A DNA stretch of 64,000 bases. Origin: Gammaproteobacteria bacterium (GTDB taxonomy: Bacteria > Pseudomonadota > Gammaproteobacteria > DSM-16500). The notes below the pieces were generated by a model, which was not told the origin of the DNA, did no database searches, and worked only from the letters and a program-made list of their open reading frames with translations. This document shows positions 44,678 to 52,967 of this stretch, in pieces. The first letter of the stretch is position 1; the number at the start of each line of letters is the position of its first letter. The stretch is from positions 1 to 64,000 of the forward strand of contig JAJPJI010000024.1 in assembly GCA_021324305.1 (NCBI GenBank), given 5' to 3'. The position numbers and the translations under genes were made by a program.

Positions 44678-45535
44678 TCAAAGGGTGTTGCGTCTTTCAA
44701 ATTTACGCTCGTCGGATTTGCTGAATGTTCCGATTTGATCACAGATGGATTGAAGGCAATGCATGGTCAGATTGGCTAATTTGTCATTGACCGGATTTGC
44801 CCAGATTGAGCAGGCTATCAAAGTGGAAAAGATGGATGGCTGAGTATCTGGAACGCTGAGTTTGAGAAGGACAGACTGCTTTACCAGCCAATCCAGATTG
44901 GATTGTATTTCGGCTTTAACTCCAGATTCATTGGCTTGAATGGTTCCATTCGAACAAAACAGTTTTCCAAAGCGTTTCTGTATTTCATCCTGAAAGCTTT
45001 TCACATCGTTCGCATCGATGGCTGTTGTCCTGATGACAGGTTCGGGTATCAGGTCGCCATTGATTATAATCTGGTAGGTTTCATCACGCTGAATTTCAAA
45101 TTCCAGTGTTTTATTTCGTGTCAGGTACTCCATGACCTGCATGACCATTAACAGCATAACGGCAAATTTAGCTTGTTTTTCGAGAGCAGTGTCGTCACTT
45201 GCAATACAGAAATGAGCATAATCGGCGACAGTTTTCAAAATCTTTCTGGCATCCACCACGCTTTCAATTTTCAGCACGAATTTGTCTTTGACGAAGCAGC
45301 GAAACAATTTTTTGGCCCTGACCGCCAGCATGTCGATGGAGTTGATAGTGAAACGCTTGTCGAGACCGGTTGGCAACTCCTCATTTGGAAGAAAGGCAAG
45401 CATATGCTGGATTATTTCATCACTGATCATATCGAAAGGGCGTGATTGTTCCGGTTGATGAGCGAGAAAGATTGTCATTGTACGGGTAGAACCGGTCACA
45501 TCCTCGTTTTTATAGGGACGGCGCCTGCGCAGCAT
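44678..45535 (-). CDS. F-box-like hypothetical protein; candidate effector
   Basis: A 285-residue soluble protein. Residues about 31-75 (SRPFDMISDEIIQHMLAFL, then NEELPTGLDKRFTINSIDM) resemble an F-box (LPxEIxxxILxFLPxxDL...). The remainder is helical, with a small strand-rich segment (FEIQRDETYQIIINGDLI) and no leucine-rich or WD repeats. F-box proteins recruit host SCF ubiquitin ligases through Skp1 and are known effectors in Legionella and Coxiella. The match here is by eye and moderate. GGAG is 7 nt before the ATG. The U-box gene lies 1.4 kb away. Confidence 0.6.
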   Translation of the reverse strand: MLRRRRPYKNEDVTGSTRTMTIFLAHQPEQSRPFDMISDEIIQHMLAFLPNEELPTGLDKRFTINSIDMLAVRAKKLFRCFVKDKFVLKIESVVDARKILKTVADYAHFCIASDDTALEKQAKFAVMLLMVMQVMEYLTRNKTLEFEIQRDETYQIIINGDLIPEPVIRTTAIDANDVKSFQDEIQKRFGKLFCSNGTIQANESGVKAEIQSNLDWLVKQSVLLKLSVPDTQPSIFSTLIACSIWANPVNDKLANLTMHCLQSICDQIGTFSKSDERKFERRNTL

Positions 45536-45593
45536 GTTGACTCCAATATGTTCAAGGGTGAATCATGAGCAAGAGAATGATATTGATTCATCA

Positions 45594-46427
45594 TTATACG
45601 AGCAGATATGTCAAATACAAGCAAGCAGGATGAAGATAGCCGCGACCAAACGGTTCACGGCTCAGCGTTGAGATATGGTATGCTGGGCGATTATGCATAA
45701 TAGCAGCGTACAGCTTGTCCTTTGACAATCGTCCTTTCTCATCCTTGTCAAACATATTCAGAATACTTCCGTCATTAAGCATGAGAATGCGATTGCCGTA
45801 ACGTAACGCGATATCCAGATCATGAGTCGTCAAAATACATGTCATATTGTGCTGTGTTATCATTTTTTGTGTCAGCTGCATGATTTGCTCGGATGTTTTT
45901 GGATCCAGCGCGCTGGTGTGTTCATCGAGAAGCAGCAATGAAGGCGGTTCCAATAAACATAGTGCCAGGGCTAATGCCTGTTTTTCTCCGCCAGATAATT
46001 GATTGATGGTGAGATCCACTTTCCCAGAAAGATTAGGGTTGAAATCCTGAAGATAATTTTGCAAAAAAGTTTTACCTTCTTGATGGCGTGAACGAAGTGT
46101 GTGTTGTTGATTCATCAATAAATAGTTTTCGTAGACTGTTAATGAGGTGAAAAGAGAGTCAGCCACATTCTGATTTAATACCGCAACCTGCCGACTGAAT
46201 TGATGGTAATGATGCTGCCTGATTGGCTTGTCATGAAAATAGATTTCTCCTTGGCCGGGCTGATATTGTCTGTGCAGCAATTTTAGCAGCGTGCTTTTTC
46301 CGGATCCATTGCTGCCAAGTAAAATGACAAAATCACCTTGATGGATTTGGTAATTTATTTTTTGCAAGGCTGGCCGGTTTGAGCCGGCGAACTGAAGAAA
46401 AACGTCATTTATTCGAAGAATAGTCAT
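45594..46427 (-). CDS. ABC importer ATPase (TrpXYZ-type system)
   Basis: A 277-residue ABC ATPase: Walker A GSNGSGKST, Q-loop QNVADSLFTSLTVYENYL, signature LSGGEKQALALAL, Walker B LLLLDEHTSALD, and the switch His in LTTHDLD. It energises import together with the permease at 46424 and the binding protein at 47308, overlapping the permease gene by ATGA. This three-gene form corresponds to the TrpXYZ class described for putative tryptophan/tyrosine uptake. The C-terminal 40 residues are unusual (FGRGYLHPACLYLTYLLV). Confidence 0.9.
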   Translation of the reverse strand: MTILRINDVFLQFAGSNRPALQKINYQIHQGDFVILLGSNGSGKSTLLKLLHRQYQPGQGEIYFHDKPIRQHHYHQFSRQVAVLNQNVADSLFTSLTVYENYLLMNQQHTLRSRHQEGKTFLQNYLQDFNPNLSGKVDLTINQLSGGEKQALALALCLLEPPSLLLLDEHTSALDPKTSEQIMQLTQKMITQHNMTCILTTHDLDIALRYGNRILMLNDGSILNMFDKDEKGRLSKDKLYAAIMHNRPAYHISTLSREPFGRGYLHPACLYLTYLLV

Positions 46428-47305
46428 GATATTGAGCTCCCCGTTTGCGGTCTGACGGCTGCACGCAGAAAAATAATCAGCAAGATGCCAAGAATCATTT
46501 TGAGATAGATGGGATTGATGTCCAGGCTGAGTAACAAGTTGAGTGAAAAGAAATAGAGAAGCACGCCTATCAGGCAGGCGATCAATTCAGCGCCAATGCG
46601 AAAATACGGCCGACTGTAACAGCGCCGCAGGATTTGATGACCAAGAATAATTGCGCCAATGCCAGTCAGGGTCATGCCAAAACCCATGCCGATATCGGCA
46701 TACCCTACTGTTTGTGCGGTGAACACACCGGCAGCCGCGGACAGCAGATTGGTGAGTGCAAATCCGGCAAGACGATACAGCTCGACTTTTTTGCCCAGCC
46801 GCTGTAACAGCGCTGGATTGTCGCCAAACGCTCTCAAGGTTAGTCCAAAACGTGATTTGATGAGCGCGAGTGTGAGCAAGCAGAGTGTCATGACATAGCC
46901 TGCCGTGAGTGCCCATCCGACCAGGTCACCTTGTTCAAACGCGGATGAGACCAGCGTTGTCTGTGATAACAGACTGATATTGGGTTTTCCCATCAAAACG
47001 AGATTGGCGCTGCTCAGAATGAAGGTTGCCAGTACACCAGCGAGTAATGGATCTACCCGCCCGCCGCGCTGTATGAAGGCTGCCAGCATGCCCGCCATTG
47101 CTCCGCAGCATAATGCGGCCGCTGCGGCCAAGAGAGGCGGAATCCCCATGGTGATGAGTTTTGCAAACACAGCAGCTCCTGCGACGAAACTGCCATCGAT
47201 GGTCATGTCAGTCGCGCGCAGGATGTGATAACTAATGCTGATGGCGAAAGCCAGCGGCAAAAATGTCAATGACTGTGTCAGAATGGATATGATCAGATTG
47301 GACAT
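46424..47305 (-). CDS. ABC importer permease (TrpXYZ-type system)
   Basis: A 293-residue inner-membrane permease with eight to nine helices of the branched-chain-amino-acid-permease-like superfamily. Conserved stretches are ISYHILRATDMTIDGSFVAGAAV at the start, NPALLQRLGKKVELYRLAGFALTN (the loop that contacts the ATPase) and GADIGMGFG-like YADIGMGFGMTLTGIGAIILG. It lies 2 nt after the binding-protein gene and overlaps the ATPase gene, forming one translational unit. Confidence 0.9.
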   Translation of the reverse strand: MSNLIISILTQSLTFLPLAFAISISYHILRATDMTIDGSFVAGAAVFAKLITMGIPPLLAAAAALCCGAMAGMLAAFIQRGGRVDPLLAGVLATFILSSANLVLMGKPNISLLSQTTLVSSAFEQGDLVGWALTAGYVMTLCLLTLALIKSRFGLTLRAFGDNPALLQRLGKKVELYRLAGFALTNLLSAAAGVFTAQTVGYADIGMGFGMTLTGIGAIILGHQILRRCYSRPYFRIGAELIACLIGVLLYFFSLNLLLSLDINPIYLKMILGILLIIFLRAAVRPQTGSSIS

Positions 47306-47307
47306 GA

Positions 47308-48300
47308 TTAACTCCCGCTTTTTTTATCAACCATCTCAAGTTTGTAATTCAGCTTGCTTGCTGCTGTCTGAATGGCCGTCAGGGACTGTTGCTCCTTGTC
47401 CAGGGATGATTTGTTTACAAAGATTGTCAGCTTGGTCATGTCTACCATGGGTAAAGAGCAAACTGGTTTTCCATTCAGTACGTCTGCGGCAAGCGCTGCA
47501 CCTTCAGTCCCGATTTGACGCTCGTGAACGCCAAGAGCGAAAGCTGCACCATCCTGTACCGAGCCCTGATCGGACGTGATCAGCGGGATATGACGTTTTT
47601 CAGCTGTGATTTCAAGCGTGCTAATCCCGCTGACAATGAGGCTGTCCTTGAGCACCAGAATGCCTTGCATATCAGCAGGGATATTATTGGCCGTGCTGTA
47701 TAACTCGTTCAGGGTGGGAACCATCATGGGTTTTAATTCAATGCCGTAACGTTTGCCGGCCGCGACAGCTGCAGTGACTTCGGGAAATACCTTGTCAGAT
47801 GCGCTATGGATCAATGCGATGCGTTTTAGCTGTGGATTCACCAGATGAATAAATTGAATTAATTGATCAGCGGAAATTTCATCATGCACAACGGCGATAT
47901 TGCAGTGTTTTCTCTGCACGCGTTCTTGCTGAGTGATGGATGCAGCCAGGCTGACAATCGGCTGAGACGGTATCATGGTGGCGGACATTTGTGTGGCATC
48001 GGTTCCAATCGGTACGATGATGTCATAATTTTCATTTTTCATTTGCTGGATAATGGCGCGTTCCAGGTTGATATCGCCCTGTGCATTGGCGACTTTGATC
48101 CTGAATGGAACGGATGTGCTGGCACGTAATGTCTCGGTGAAACCAGCAACGATTTCATTCATTGCCTTATGTTCGATAGGAACAATAATACCGATTTTTT
48201 TCTCGCCGGAAGAAGGCTTGCAGCCAGCAAGGATTACCAGCAGACAGATTATGACTGACAAATAGAATGCTATTTCAATGGATCTGACTAACACTTTCAT
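47308..48300 (-). CDS. ABC substrate-binding lipoprotein (TrpX-like, PF04392 type)
   Basis: A periplasmic binding protein of 330 residues anchored as a lipoprotein: helix then lipobox LVILAGC. The PF04392 pattern is present: IGIIVPIEHKAMNEIVAGF, NAQGDINLERAIIQQM, YDIIVPIGTDATQM, IPLITSDQGSVQDGAAFALGVHERQIGTEGA. Members bind tryptophan, tyrosine or other small molecules; in streptococci such operons (trpXYZ) are under tryptophan control. GGAGAG precedes the ATG. The 260-nt leader upstream contains two small Trp-containing ORFs. Confidence 0.9.
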   Translation of the reverse strand: MKVLVRSIEIAFYLSVIICLLVILAGCKPSSGEKKIGIIVPIEHKAMNEIVAGFTETLRASTSVPFRIKVANAQGDINLERAIIQQMKNENYDIIVPIGTDATQMSATMIPSQPIVSLAASITQQERVQRKHCNIAVVHDEISADQLIQFIHLVNPQLKRIALIHSASDKVFPEVTAAVAAGKRYGIELKPMMVPTLNELYSTANNIPADMQGILVLKDSLIVSGISTLEITAEKRHIPLITSDQGSVQDGAAFALGVHERQIGTEGAALAADVLNGKPVCSLPMVDMTKLTIFVNKSSLDKEQQSLTAIQTAASKLNYKLEMVDKKSGS

Positions 48301-48374
48301 AACAACTCTCCAGAAAAATTAATGGATACGCAGCGGTGGGCGTGCGCGATACAAAGAAAAAATGTACGAACGGT

Positions 48375-48397
48375 CTGGATGCGCCTAGAGGCGCCAG
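48375..48397 (-). promoter_or_regulatory. Hairpin over the stop of leader ORF 2
   Basis: GCGCC-TAGA-GGCGC with an outer CTG/CAG pair lies exactly over the Trp codon and stop of the second leader ORF. On the minus strand a T6 run follows 12 nt later (48357-48362), too distant for a classic terminator. Confidence 0.6.
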
Positions 48398-48441
48398 GAA
48401 AGCTGTAAGTGGTTAATTAGATGAATATTTAATTTTGACAC
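48385..48441 (-). CDS. Putative leader peptide 2 of the ABC importer operon
   Basis: An 18-codon frame, MSKLNIHLINHLQLSWRL-stop, starting at GTG 48441. It has the best ribosome site in the leader (GGAGGA at 48449-48454, 7 nt away). Its only Trp codon lies third from the end, inside a hairpin that covers the stop codon. It ends 84 nt before the binding-protein gene. Translation of this frame with Trp starvation could stall the ribosome in the hairpin. This is inference; there is no family to compare with. Confidence 0.5.
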   Translation of the reverse strand: MSKLNIHLINHLQLSWRL

Positions 48442-48479
48442 CGGTAAATCCTCCAACACAATTAAACGCGAAAATGCCT

Positions 48480-48496
48480 CAGCTGTTATTTAGCTG
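48480..48496 (-). promoter_or_regulatory. Hairpin over the stop of leader ORF 1
   Basis: A 5-bp stem CAGCT/AGCTG with a 7-nt loop begins in the last sense codons of leader ORF 1 and includes its stop codon. It is weaker than the hairpin at ORF 2 but is placed the same way. Confidence 0.45.
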
Positions 48497-48540
48497 CGCC
48501 AACGTTCGCTCTGTGCTGTAAAGGATTCAATGATTTGCAT
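48490..48540 (-). CDS. Putative leader peptide 1 of the ABC importer operon
   Basis: A 16-codon frame, MQIIESFTAQSERWRS-stop, from ATG 48540, with GGTGA about 9 nt upstream. Like leader ORF 2 it ends Trp-Arg-x-stop (both use TGG CGC). It begins about 20 nt after the predicted transcript start from a promoter with a perfect -35. Translation is unproven; the repeated W-R-x-stop ending is the main support. Confidence 0.45.
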   Translation of the reverse strand: MQIIESFTAQSERWRS

Positions 48541-48566
48541 GGTATATGTCACCAAAAATTTTTAAT

Positions 48567-48595
48567 ACCTTACTATGAAAAATATCTTATGTCAA
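48567..48595 (-). promoter_or_regulatory. Promoter of the ABC importer operon
   Basis: A perfect -35 TTGACA (48590-48595, minus strand) and TAAGGT (48567-48572), a weak -10, are separated by 17 nt. The expected start is near 48560, giving a leader of about 260 nt. Confidence 0.5.
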
Positions 48596-48652
48596 AAAAT
48601 ATACATGAGTAAGATTAAGACAGCATTAATAAACGCCTTTCCTTTTTGTTCT

Positions 48653-48682
48653 TCCTCTCCTCTGCAAACGTGGAGGAGAGGA
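48653..48682. terminator. Hairpin after the polysaccharide deacetylase gene
   Basis: A 10-bp perfect stem (TCCTCTCCTC with GAGGAGAGGA) with a 10-nt loop sits 11 nt beyond the deacetylase stop. The minus strand continues without T-run, so it may be a processing or stabilising stem. Confidence 0.5.
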
Positions 48683-48692
48683 GGCATTGAAT

Positions 48693-49349
48693 TTACCCGC
48701 AAATTGTGCTGAATCCCAAGCCTTTCTTTTTGATGCCTTCAATGATGGTTGGTAAAGCCGCTACAGTTTGCTCGCGCTTGTCATAGCCGTCATGCATAAG
48801 TATGACTTGCCTGGAGTATGCGTTTTTCAATACCCAGCCAATAATTTTTTGCACGCCTGGCCTGTCATAATCGAACGAATTAAAGCCCATCGGGACCGGC
48901 ATCATGCCATGTTCGCGTATCACATCACGGACATGTGAATTGGAAGCACCGAATGGATAACGCAGGCATTTGGGTTTCTCACCGATGATGCCGTAAATAA
49001 TCTGTGAAGGTTCTGCTACTTCTGTCTGCAATTGCGCTTCAGAAATTTTTGTCAGCATGGGATGGGTCATGGAGTGGCTCGCGATGACGTGGCCTTGTGC
49101 GTGAATTTCCCTGACGACATCGGGAAATCGTTTCGCATTTTCGCCCACTTCAAAAAATGTCGCCTTGATATTATATTTTTTGAGTATCGCGAGAATTTGC
49201 CGCGTATAAACCGGATTGGGGCCGTCATCGAAGGTAAGTGCAACGGTTCCTGGCTGGGGAAGTTTGTTAACATAGGGTACGGAGTTGTTATTTTCGGCAT
49301 AAACGGCAAACGGCAATAATAAAAAAAGATAAACAATACGTTTGATCAT
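48693..49349 (-). CDS. Secreted polysaccharide deacetylase (NodB domain)
   Basis: A 218-residue CE4-family enzyme that removes N-acetyl groups from chitin-, peptidoglycan- or exopolysaccharide-type sugars. A signal peptide (IKRIVYLFLLLPFAVYA) is followed by TFDDGPNP (Asp41, Asp42), SHSMTHP (metal His92 and His96), RYPFGASN (motif 3) and a final ILMHDGYDK with the catalytic His. All CE4 motifs are present. It acts in the periplasm or outside the cell. It is not part of a visible operon. Confidence 0.92.
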   Translation of the reverse strand: MIKRIVYLFLLLPFAVYAENNNSVPYVNKLPQPGTVALTFDDGPNPVYTRQILAILKKYNIKATFFEVGENAKRFPDVVREIHAQGHVIASHSMTHPMLTKISEAQLQTEVAEPSQIIYGIIGEKPKCLRYPFGASNSHVRDVIREHGMMPVPMGFNSFDYDRPGVQKIIGWVLKNAYSRQVILMHDGYDKREQTVAALPTIIEGIKKKGLGFSTICG

Positions 49350-49431
49350 GACATGGTCCTTTCCCTGGTTGAGTTCACGAAGATCGGCTTTGACCCGGAT
49401 ATATTACCATACCGAAAAGGGGGCTCATAAC

Positions 49432-51351
49432 CTAGTGAAATTCGGGAGCGCGTACCAATTCAGATAATTGATCGATGTTGTTGCCATTGAACTCTGCCTG
49501 AAGGACTTCATTTATCTCGAGATATAAGGAATTATTGGAATCCTTGTTGGATAAGTGGCCAAGCCTGTTCTGCAAAAAAATGACAGTGTCCTTGAAACTG
49601 CTGGGCTCGGGTTCATTCAGGAAGGCTATCATTTCATTCATGCGGTCCACATCAGCCAGTGTATGTTTGGTGTTGTACTTGAAAAATCCGCTCAGGCTTG
49701 TCACATTGGGAATGATATCGAAAAATTTGCCCTGGTCTTTTCTCTCGGTTTGTTTTTTATGCAGGAACTCCTGATACTTTCTGCAGGCGTGCAGCACAAT
49801 GTCCCGGATTTTTTTTACGCGCTCATCGTTTTCTTCTTTTCGATATGGCTGAGGGCTTTTACTGGTGAACTGCAAATGTGTGACATGCGGGGTAAGGCCG
49901 CTCAATCTCTTGTCAGTTTCATCGCGGGACAGCGGGGTGGAGAACAGGTTTATTTCAAATAGCTTGGGACTCTTTTTGTCACAGGAGAATATGGAAACTC
50001 CATATTCCCGCAAAAAACAGCCTAGGTTGTTTTGCATGCCAAAGAACAACTGTGGTTGCAGCTCCTGACTGCCGCCGCCGCCGGAAACAACCTGGCATAT
50101 TTTGGGATGAGGTGATTCTTCGTTCCTGTTGTTAAAGTAATAAATCGAGTGGTCGTGAGCAGTCGTGACCATGTCAGGCGACATTTTTTGGAAATCACAC
50201 ATGATCCGGGTGAGCATTTCGTTGTAATTGCCATTGCTCTCAAGCTTTCTGCTGCTATCAGGTTTTTCATTGAAGATGGCTCTCAGTTTTTCCTTGAAAT
50301 CATATGCGTCAGGAGACAGTTGTAGTATTTGATTGACTAGCGTGATTTCTTCCGGGGCCAGATAATGCTTTGCATCCCAGCCGAGGGGGTAGGCGCGCTT
50401 TCCGGCAGTGAATAATGGATGGTGCATGGCGAAAATTGCGGATCTGCCTGCCTTGACTGCTTCAAAATATTTTCGTTGTGTCCAGGCAGCCTGGTTGTTC
50501 GGGTCAACAGGCTGGTCAAAGGCGTATTGTCTGAGGAGAGCCAGATAATCTTTTACATAAGTATTCGAATTGAGCGCGAATACCTCTACTGTATCAATTA
50601 TCCATGAGTTAAAAAAATGGGGCATTAAATGTTTTGGCAGCAGAGTGTAATCAAGATTATTCCGTTGAAAAAACTCCTGTTTGCTTTCCTTTTGTTCCGG
50701 ATCGGATGGGTGCTGCAGATAGCTATGCGCAATCTGCTGCCGTTCGGCATCTGCGTTGTTTAATGGATTGGTACCCAGCAATGTATTATGAAATGGTACC
50801 CACGATTTCAAATGTGTCTCGGTGTCGCGGCCGCCGTCATGGTTTCCTAATACGACAATACAGGGTACGCCGCAAATATTTTCAAGGTCCTTGTTGCCAT
50901 AGGTTTGATGGAACTGGCTTTCGAATCTTGGGTCTGCCGGACCGAAGACGCCGTCAGGGTAAAAATTATCACCCAGAATGATAAACAAATCCGGCTTTAA
51001 GTCCGGATATTTTGAGACAATCTGATTCAGTAGTTCCGCGACTCGTTTGGGTGCATCCTTATCGCTTCCCTGGCAGCCCAGTGCGCAAATATTCAATCTG
51101 GATTTATTGTGGTTCACAATATTGAAAGTCCGGGGTTGTGCCTGCTGCGCGGATTTTAATGCCAGAAGAATTTGCTCTTCAGTGTAAATACTTTTTTTTT
51201 GCGCATTCAAATCATTTAGCTCGATATCAGAAGAAACTTTCTGCGAGGTGGAATCCGGAGACGACAAAACACTGCTCAATACTGATTTGTAGCTGCTGTC
51301 GAAATGGAAACTGATATGATCGGAACCCGGATTTGTGGTGCGGCTATCCAT
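49432..51351 (-). CDS. Large calcineurin-like metallophosphoesterase; candidate effector
   Basis: A 639-residue protein. After a disordered N-terminal 75 residues comes a phosphoesterase domain (about 84-425): CALGCQGSD, ILGDNFYPDG (127-134), VLGNHDGG (169-174), FAMHHPLF and TAHDHSIYYF, the metal-binding motifs of the purple-acid-phosphatase/calcineurin fold. The first metal motif DxH is replaced by GCQG, so metal binding could be altered. The C-terminal 170 residues are helical and unrecognised. There is no signal peptide, unlike typical acid phosphatases. A PmrA-box-like repeat is upstream. Confidence 0.8.
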   Translation of the reverse strand: MDSRTTNPGSDHISFHFDSSYKSVLSSVLSSPDSTSQKVSSDIELNDLNAQKKSIYTEEQILLALKSAQQAQPRTFNIVNHNKSRLNICALGCQGSDKDAPKRVAELLNQIVSKYPDLKPDLFIILGDNFYPDGVFGPADPRFESQFHQTYGNKDLENICGVPCIVVLGNHDGGRDTETHLKSWVPFHNTLLGTNPLNNADAERQQIAHSYLQHPSDPEQKESKQEFFQRNNLDYTLLPKHLMPHFFNSWIIDTVEVFALNSNTYVKDYLALLRQYAFDQPVDPNNQAAWTQRKYFEAVKAGRSAIFAMHHPLFTAGKRAYPLGWDAKHYLAPEEITLVNQILQLSPDAYDFKEKLRAIFNEKPDSSRKLESNGNYNEMLTRIMCDFQKMSPDMVTTAHDHSIYYFNNRNEESPHPKICQVVSGGGGSQELQPQLFFGMQNNLGCFLREYGVSIFSCDKKSPKLFEINLFSTPLSRDETDKRLSGLTPHVTHLQFTSKSPQPYRKEENDERVKKIRDIVLHACRKYQEFLHKKQTERKDQGKFFDIIPNVTSLSGFFKYNTKHTLADVDRMNEMIAFLNEPEPSSFKDTVIFLQNRLGHLSNKDSNNSLYLEINEVLQAEFNGNNIDQLSELVRAPEFH

Positions 51352-51388
51352 TGATATTAAGCCTTATTATGTGTCTGATTTATCAGTA

Positions 51389-51417
51389 TATATAGGTCAG
51401 CTTAATAAATACTTAAA
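51389..51417 (-). promoter_or_regulatory. PmrA-box-like direct repeat plus -10
   Basis: On the minus strand, TTAAG repeats exactly with an 11-nt period (51401-51417), followed 6 nt later by TATATA (51389-51394). Layout and spacing match the candidate site upstream of the DUF4116-repeat gene. The start codon is 38 nt beyond. Confidence 0.45.
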
Positions 51418-51524
51418 TGAAATGAACCGCTGGCATTGCATGAATGACGCAGTGGAAAATTTTCAGCGCAGCCAAACATTTCACGCTTTACTTTCGCAAA
51501 ATGCTGGCGGCTTTGAAGTCAGTT

Positions 51525-52967
51525 CTAGGCAGGCAAGTCACCCACGGTAACAATCTTGAGAGAGTTGGTGCGGCCGTGTACGCCGATCAGGTCACCTTTT
51601 GTGATAATCACCAGGTCGCCATTTTTTAAAATATCTCTTGATTGCAATTCATCGATAGAGGCCTTGTTGAGAACTCTTCTATCGATATGAGTGGCATCGA
51701 ACGGAATGGGATAAACGCCACGATAAAGCGCCATGCGCCTTAAGGTTGCTTCATATCTGCTTAATCCATAAATGGGTATGTATGAGTTGACCCGGGACAT
51801 CAGAAGTGGCGTTGTGCCGGATTCGGTGAGAGCGATGATTGCCTTTATATCCAGATGATTTGCGGTGTACATCGTTGCCATGGCGATTGCTTCATCCACG
51901 TATTTCAAATGTACGTCAGAGGTGCGGCGCATGGATTTGATGCTGTGATGTTTTTCCGCGCTCAGGCAAATCCTGTCCATGGCAGCGACGGCTTTATCAG
52001 GGTAAAGCCCGACTGCTGTTTCGCCAGATAACATGACGGCATCGGTTCCATCAAGGACGGCATTGGCAACATCTGATACTTCTGCGCGTGTCGGTATGGT
52101 GTTGCTGATCATTGTTTCCAGCATTTGTGTAGCGGTAATGACTGGTTTGTTGAAAACGCGGGCAATTTTGATGATCTTTTTTTGCATGCCGGGTAATTCA
52201 GCGTCGCCAATTTCAACACCCAAATCGCCGCGTGCAATCATGACGGCATCGGATGCCTGGATGATTCCCTCAAGATTGGTGATGGCTTCCGCGCGTTCAA
52301 TTTTTGCGATGATTCCAGGATTTCCGCCAGCTGCCTTAAGCAAGGCGCGTGCTTCATTGATATCGTCGGCATGACGAGGAAAGGAGACGGCAATATAGTC
52401 TGCTTCAAGGCGTACTGCTTCATTGATATCTGCCCTGTCTTTATCAGTTAATGCTGCTGCTGACAGGCCGCCGCCAAGACGGTTAATTCCCTTGTTGTTG
52501 GATAATTCTCCGCCAACCATGACCTTGCAATGGATTTTTGTATGTTCTGACGACAATACCTTGAATACGATACGCCCATCATCCAGTAACAAGGTGTCAT
52601 CCTTGCGTACATCGTCAGGCAGATTTTCGTATCCGAGAGAAACACTATTTTCATCGCCGGCATTTTCATCAAGCGTGGTGTCAAGGATGAATTGCTGGCC
52701 TTCGCGAAGCATGATTTTTTTATTCTTGAAACGGCCAATGCGGATTTTTGGGCCTTGCAGGTCGACAAGAATTGCGACCGTTTTTCCATGACGCGCGGCA
52801 ATTTCCCGCACCATTTTGATGCGGGCTTCATGCATGCTGACTTCACCATGAGAAAAGTTGGCGCGAAAGACAACAGCGCCAGCGAGGATGACTCGTTCAA
52901 GCATTTCGGGGCTGTCTAGTGACGGCCCCAGGGTGACAACAATTTTTGTACGACGAAGATAGTTCAT
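51525..52967 (-). CDS. pyk: Pyruvate kinase
   Basis: Converts phosphoenolpyruvate and ADP to pyruvate and ATP, the last glycolytic step. The 480 residues show RRTKIVVTLGPSLDSPEML, FRANFSHG, VDLQGPKIRIG, the catalytic IIAKIERAEAI (Lys/Glu), MIARGDLGVEI and TATQMLETMI, ending in the allosteric C-domain. Its start overlaps the pgk stop by ATGA (52964-52967), so the two glycolytic genes are translationally coupled. Confidence 0.97.
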   Translation of the reverse strand: MNYLRRTKIVVTLGPSLDSPEMLERVILAGAVVFRANFSHGEVSMHEARIKMVREIAARHGKTVAILVDLQGPKIRIGRFKNKKIMLREGQQFILDTTLDENAGDENSVSLGYENLPDDVRKDDTLLLDDGRIVFKVLSSEHTKIHCKVMVGGELSNNKGINRLGGGLSAAALTDKDRADINEAVRLEADYIAVSFPRHADDINEARALLKAAGGNPGIIAKIERAEAITNLEGIIQASDAVMIARGDLGVEIGDAELPGMQKKIIKIARVFNKPVITATQMLETMISNTIPTRAEVSDVANAVLDGTDAVMLSGETAVGLYPDKAVAAMDRICLSAEKHHSIKSMRRTSDVHLKYVDEAIAMATMYTANHLDIKAIIALTESGTTPLLMSRVNSYIPIYGLSRYEATLRRMALYRGVYPIPFDATHIDRRVLNKASIDELQSRDILKNGDLVIITKGDLIGVHGRTNSLKIVTVGDLPA

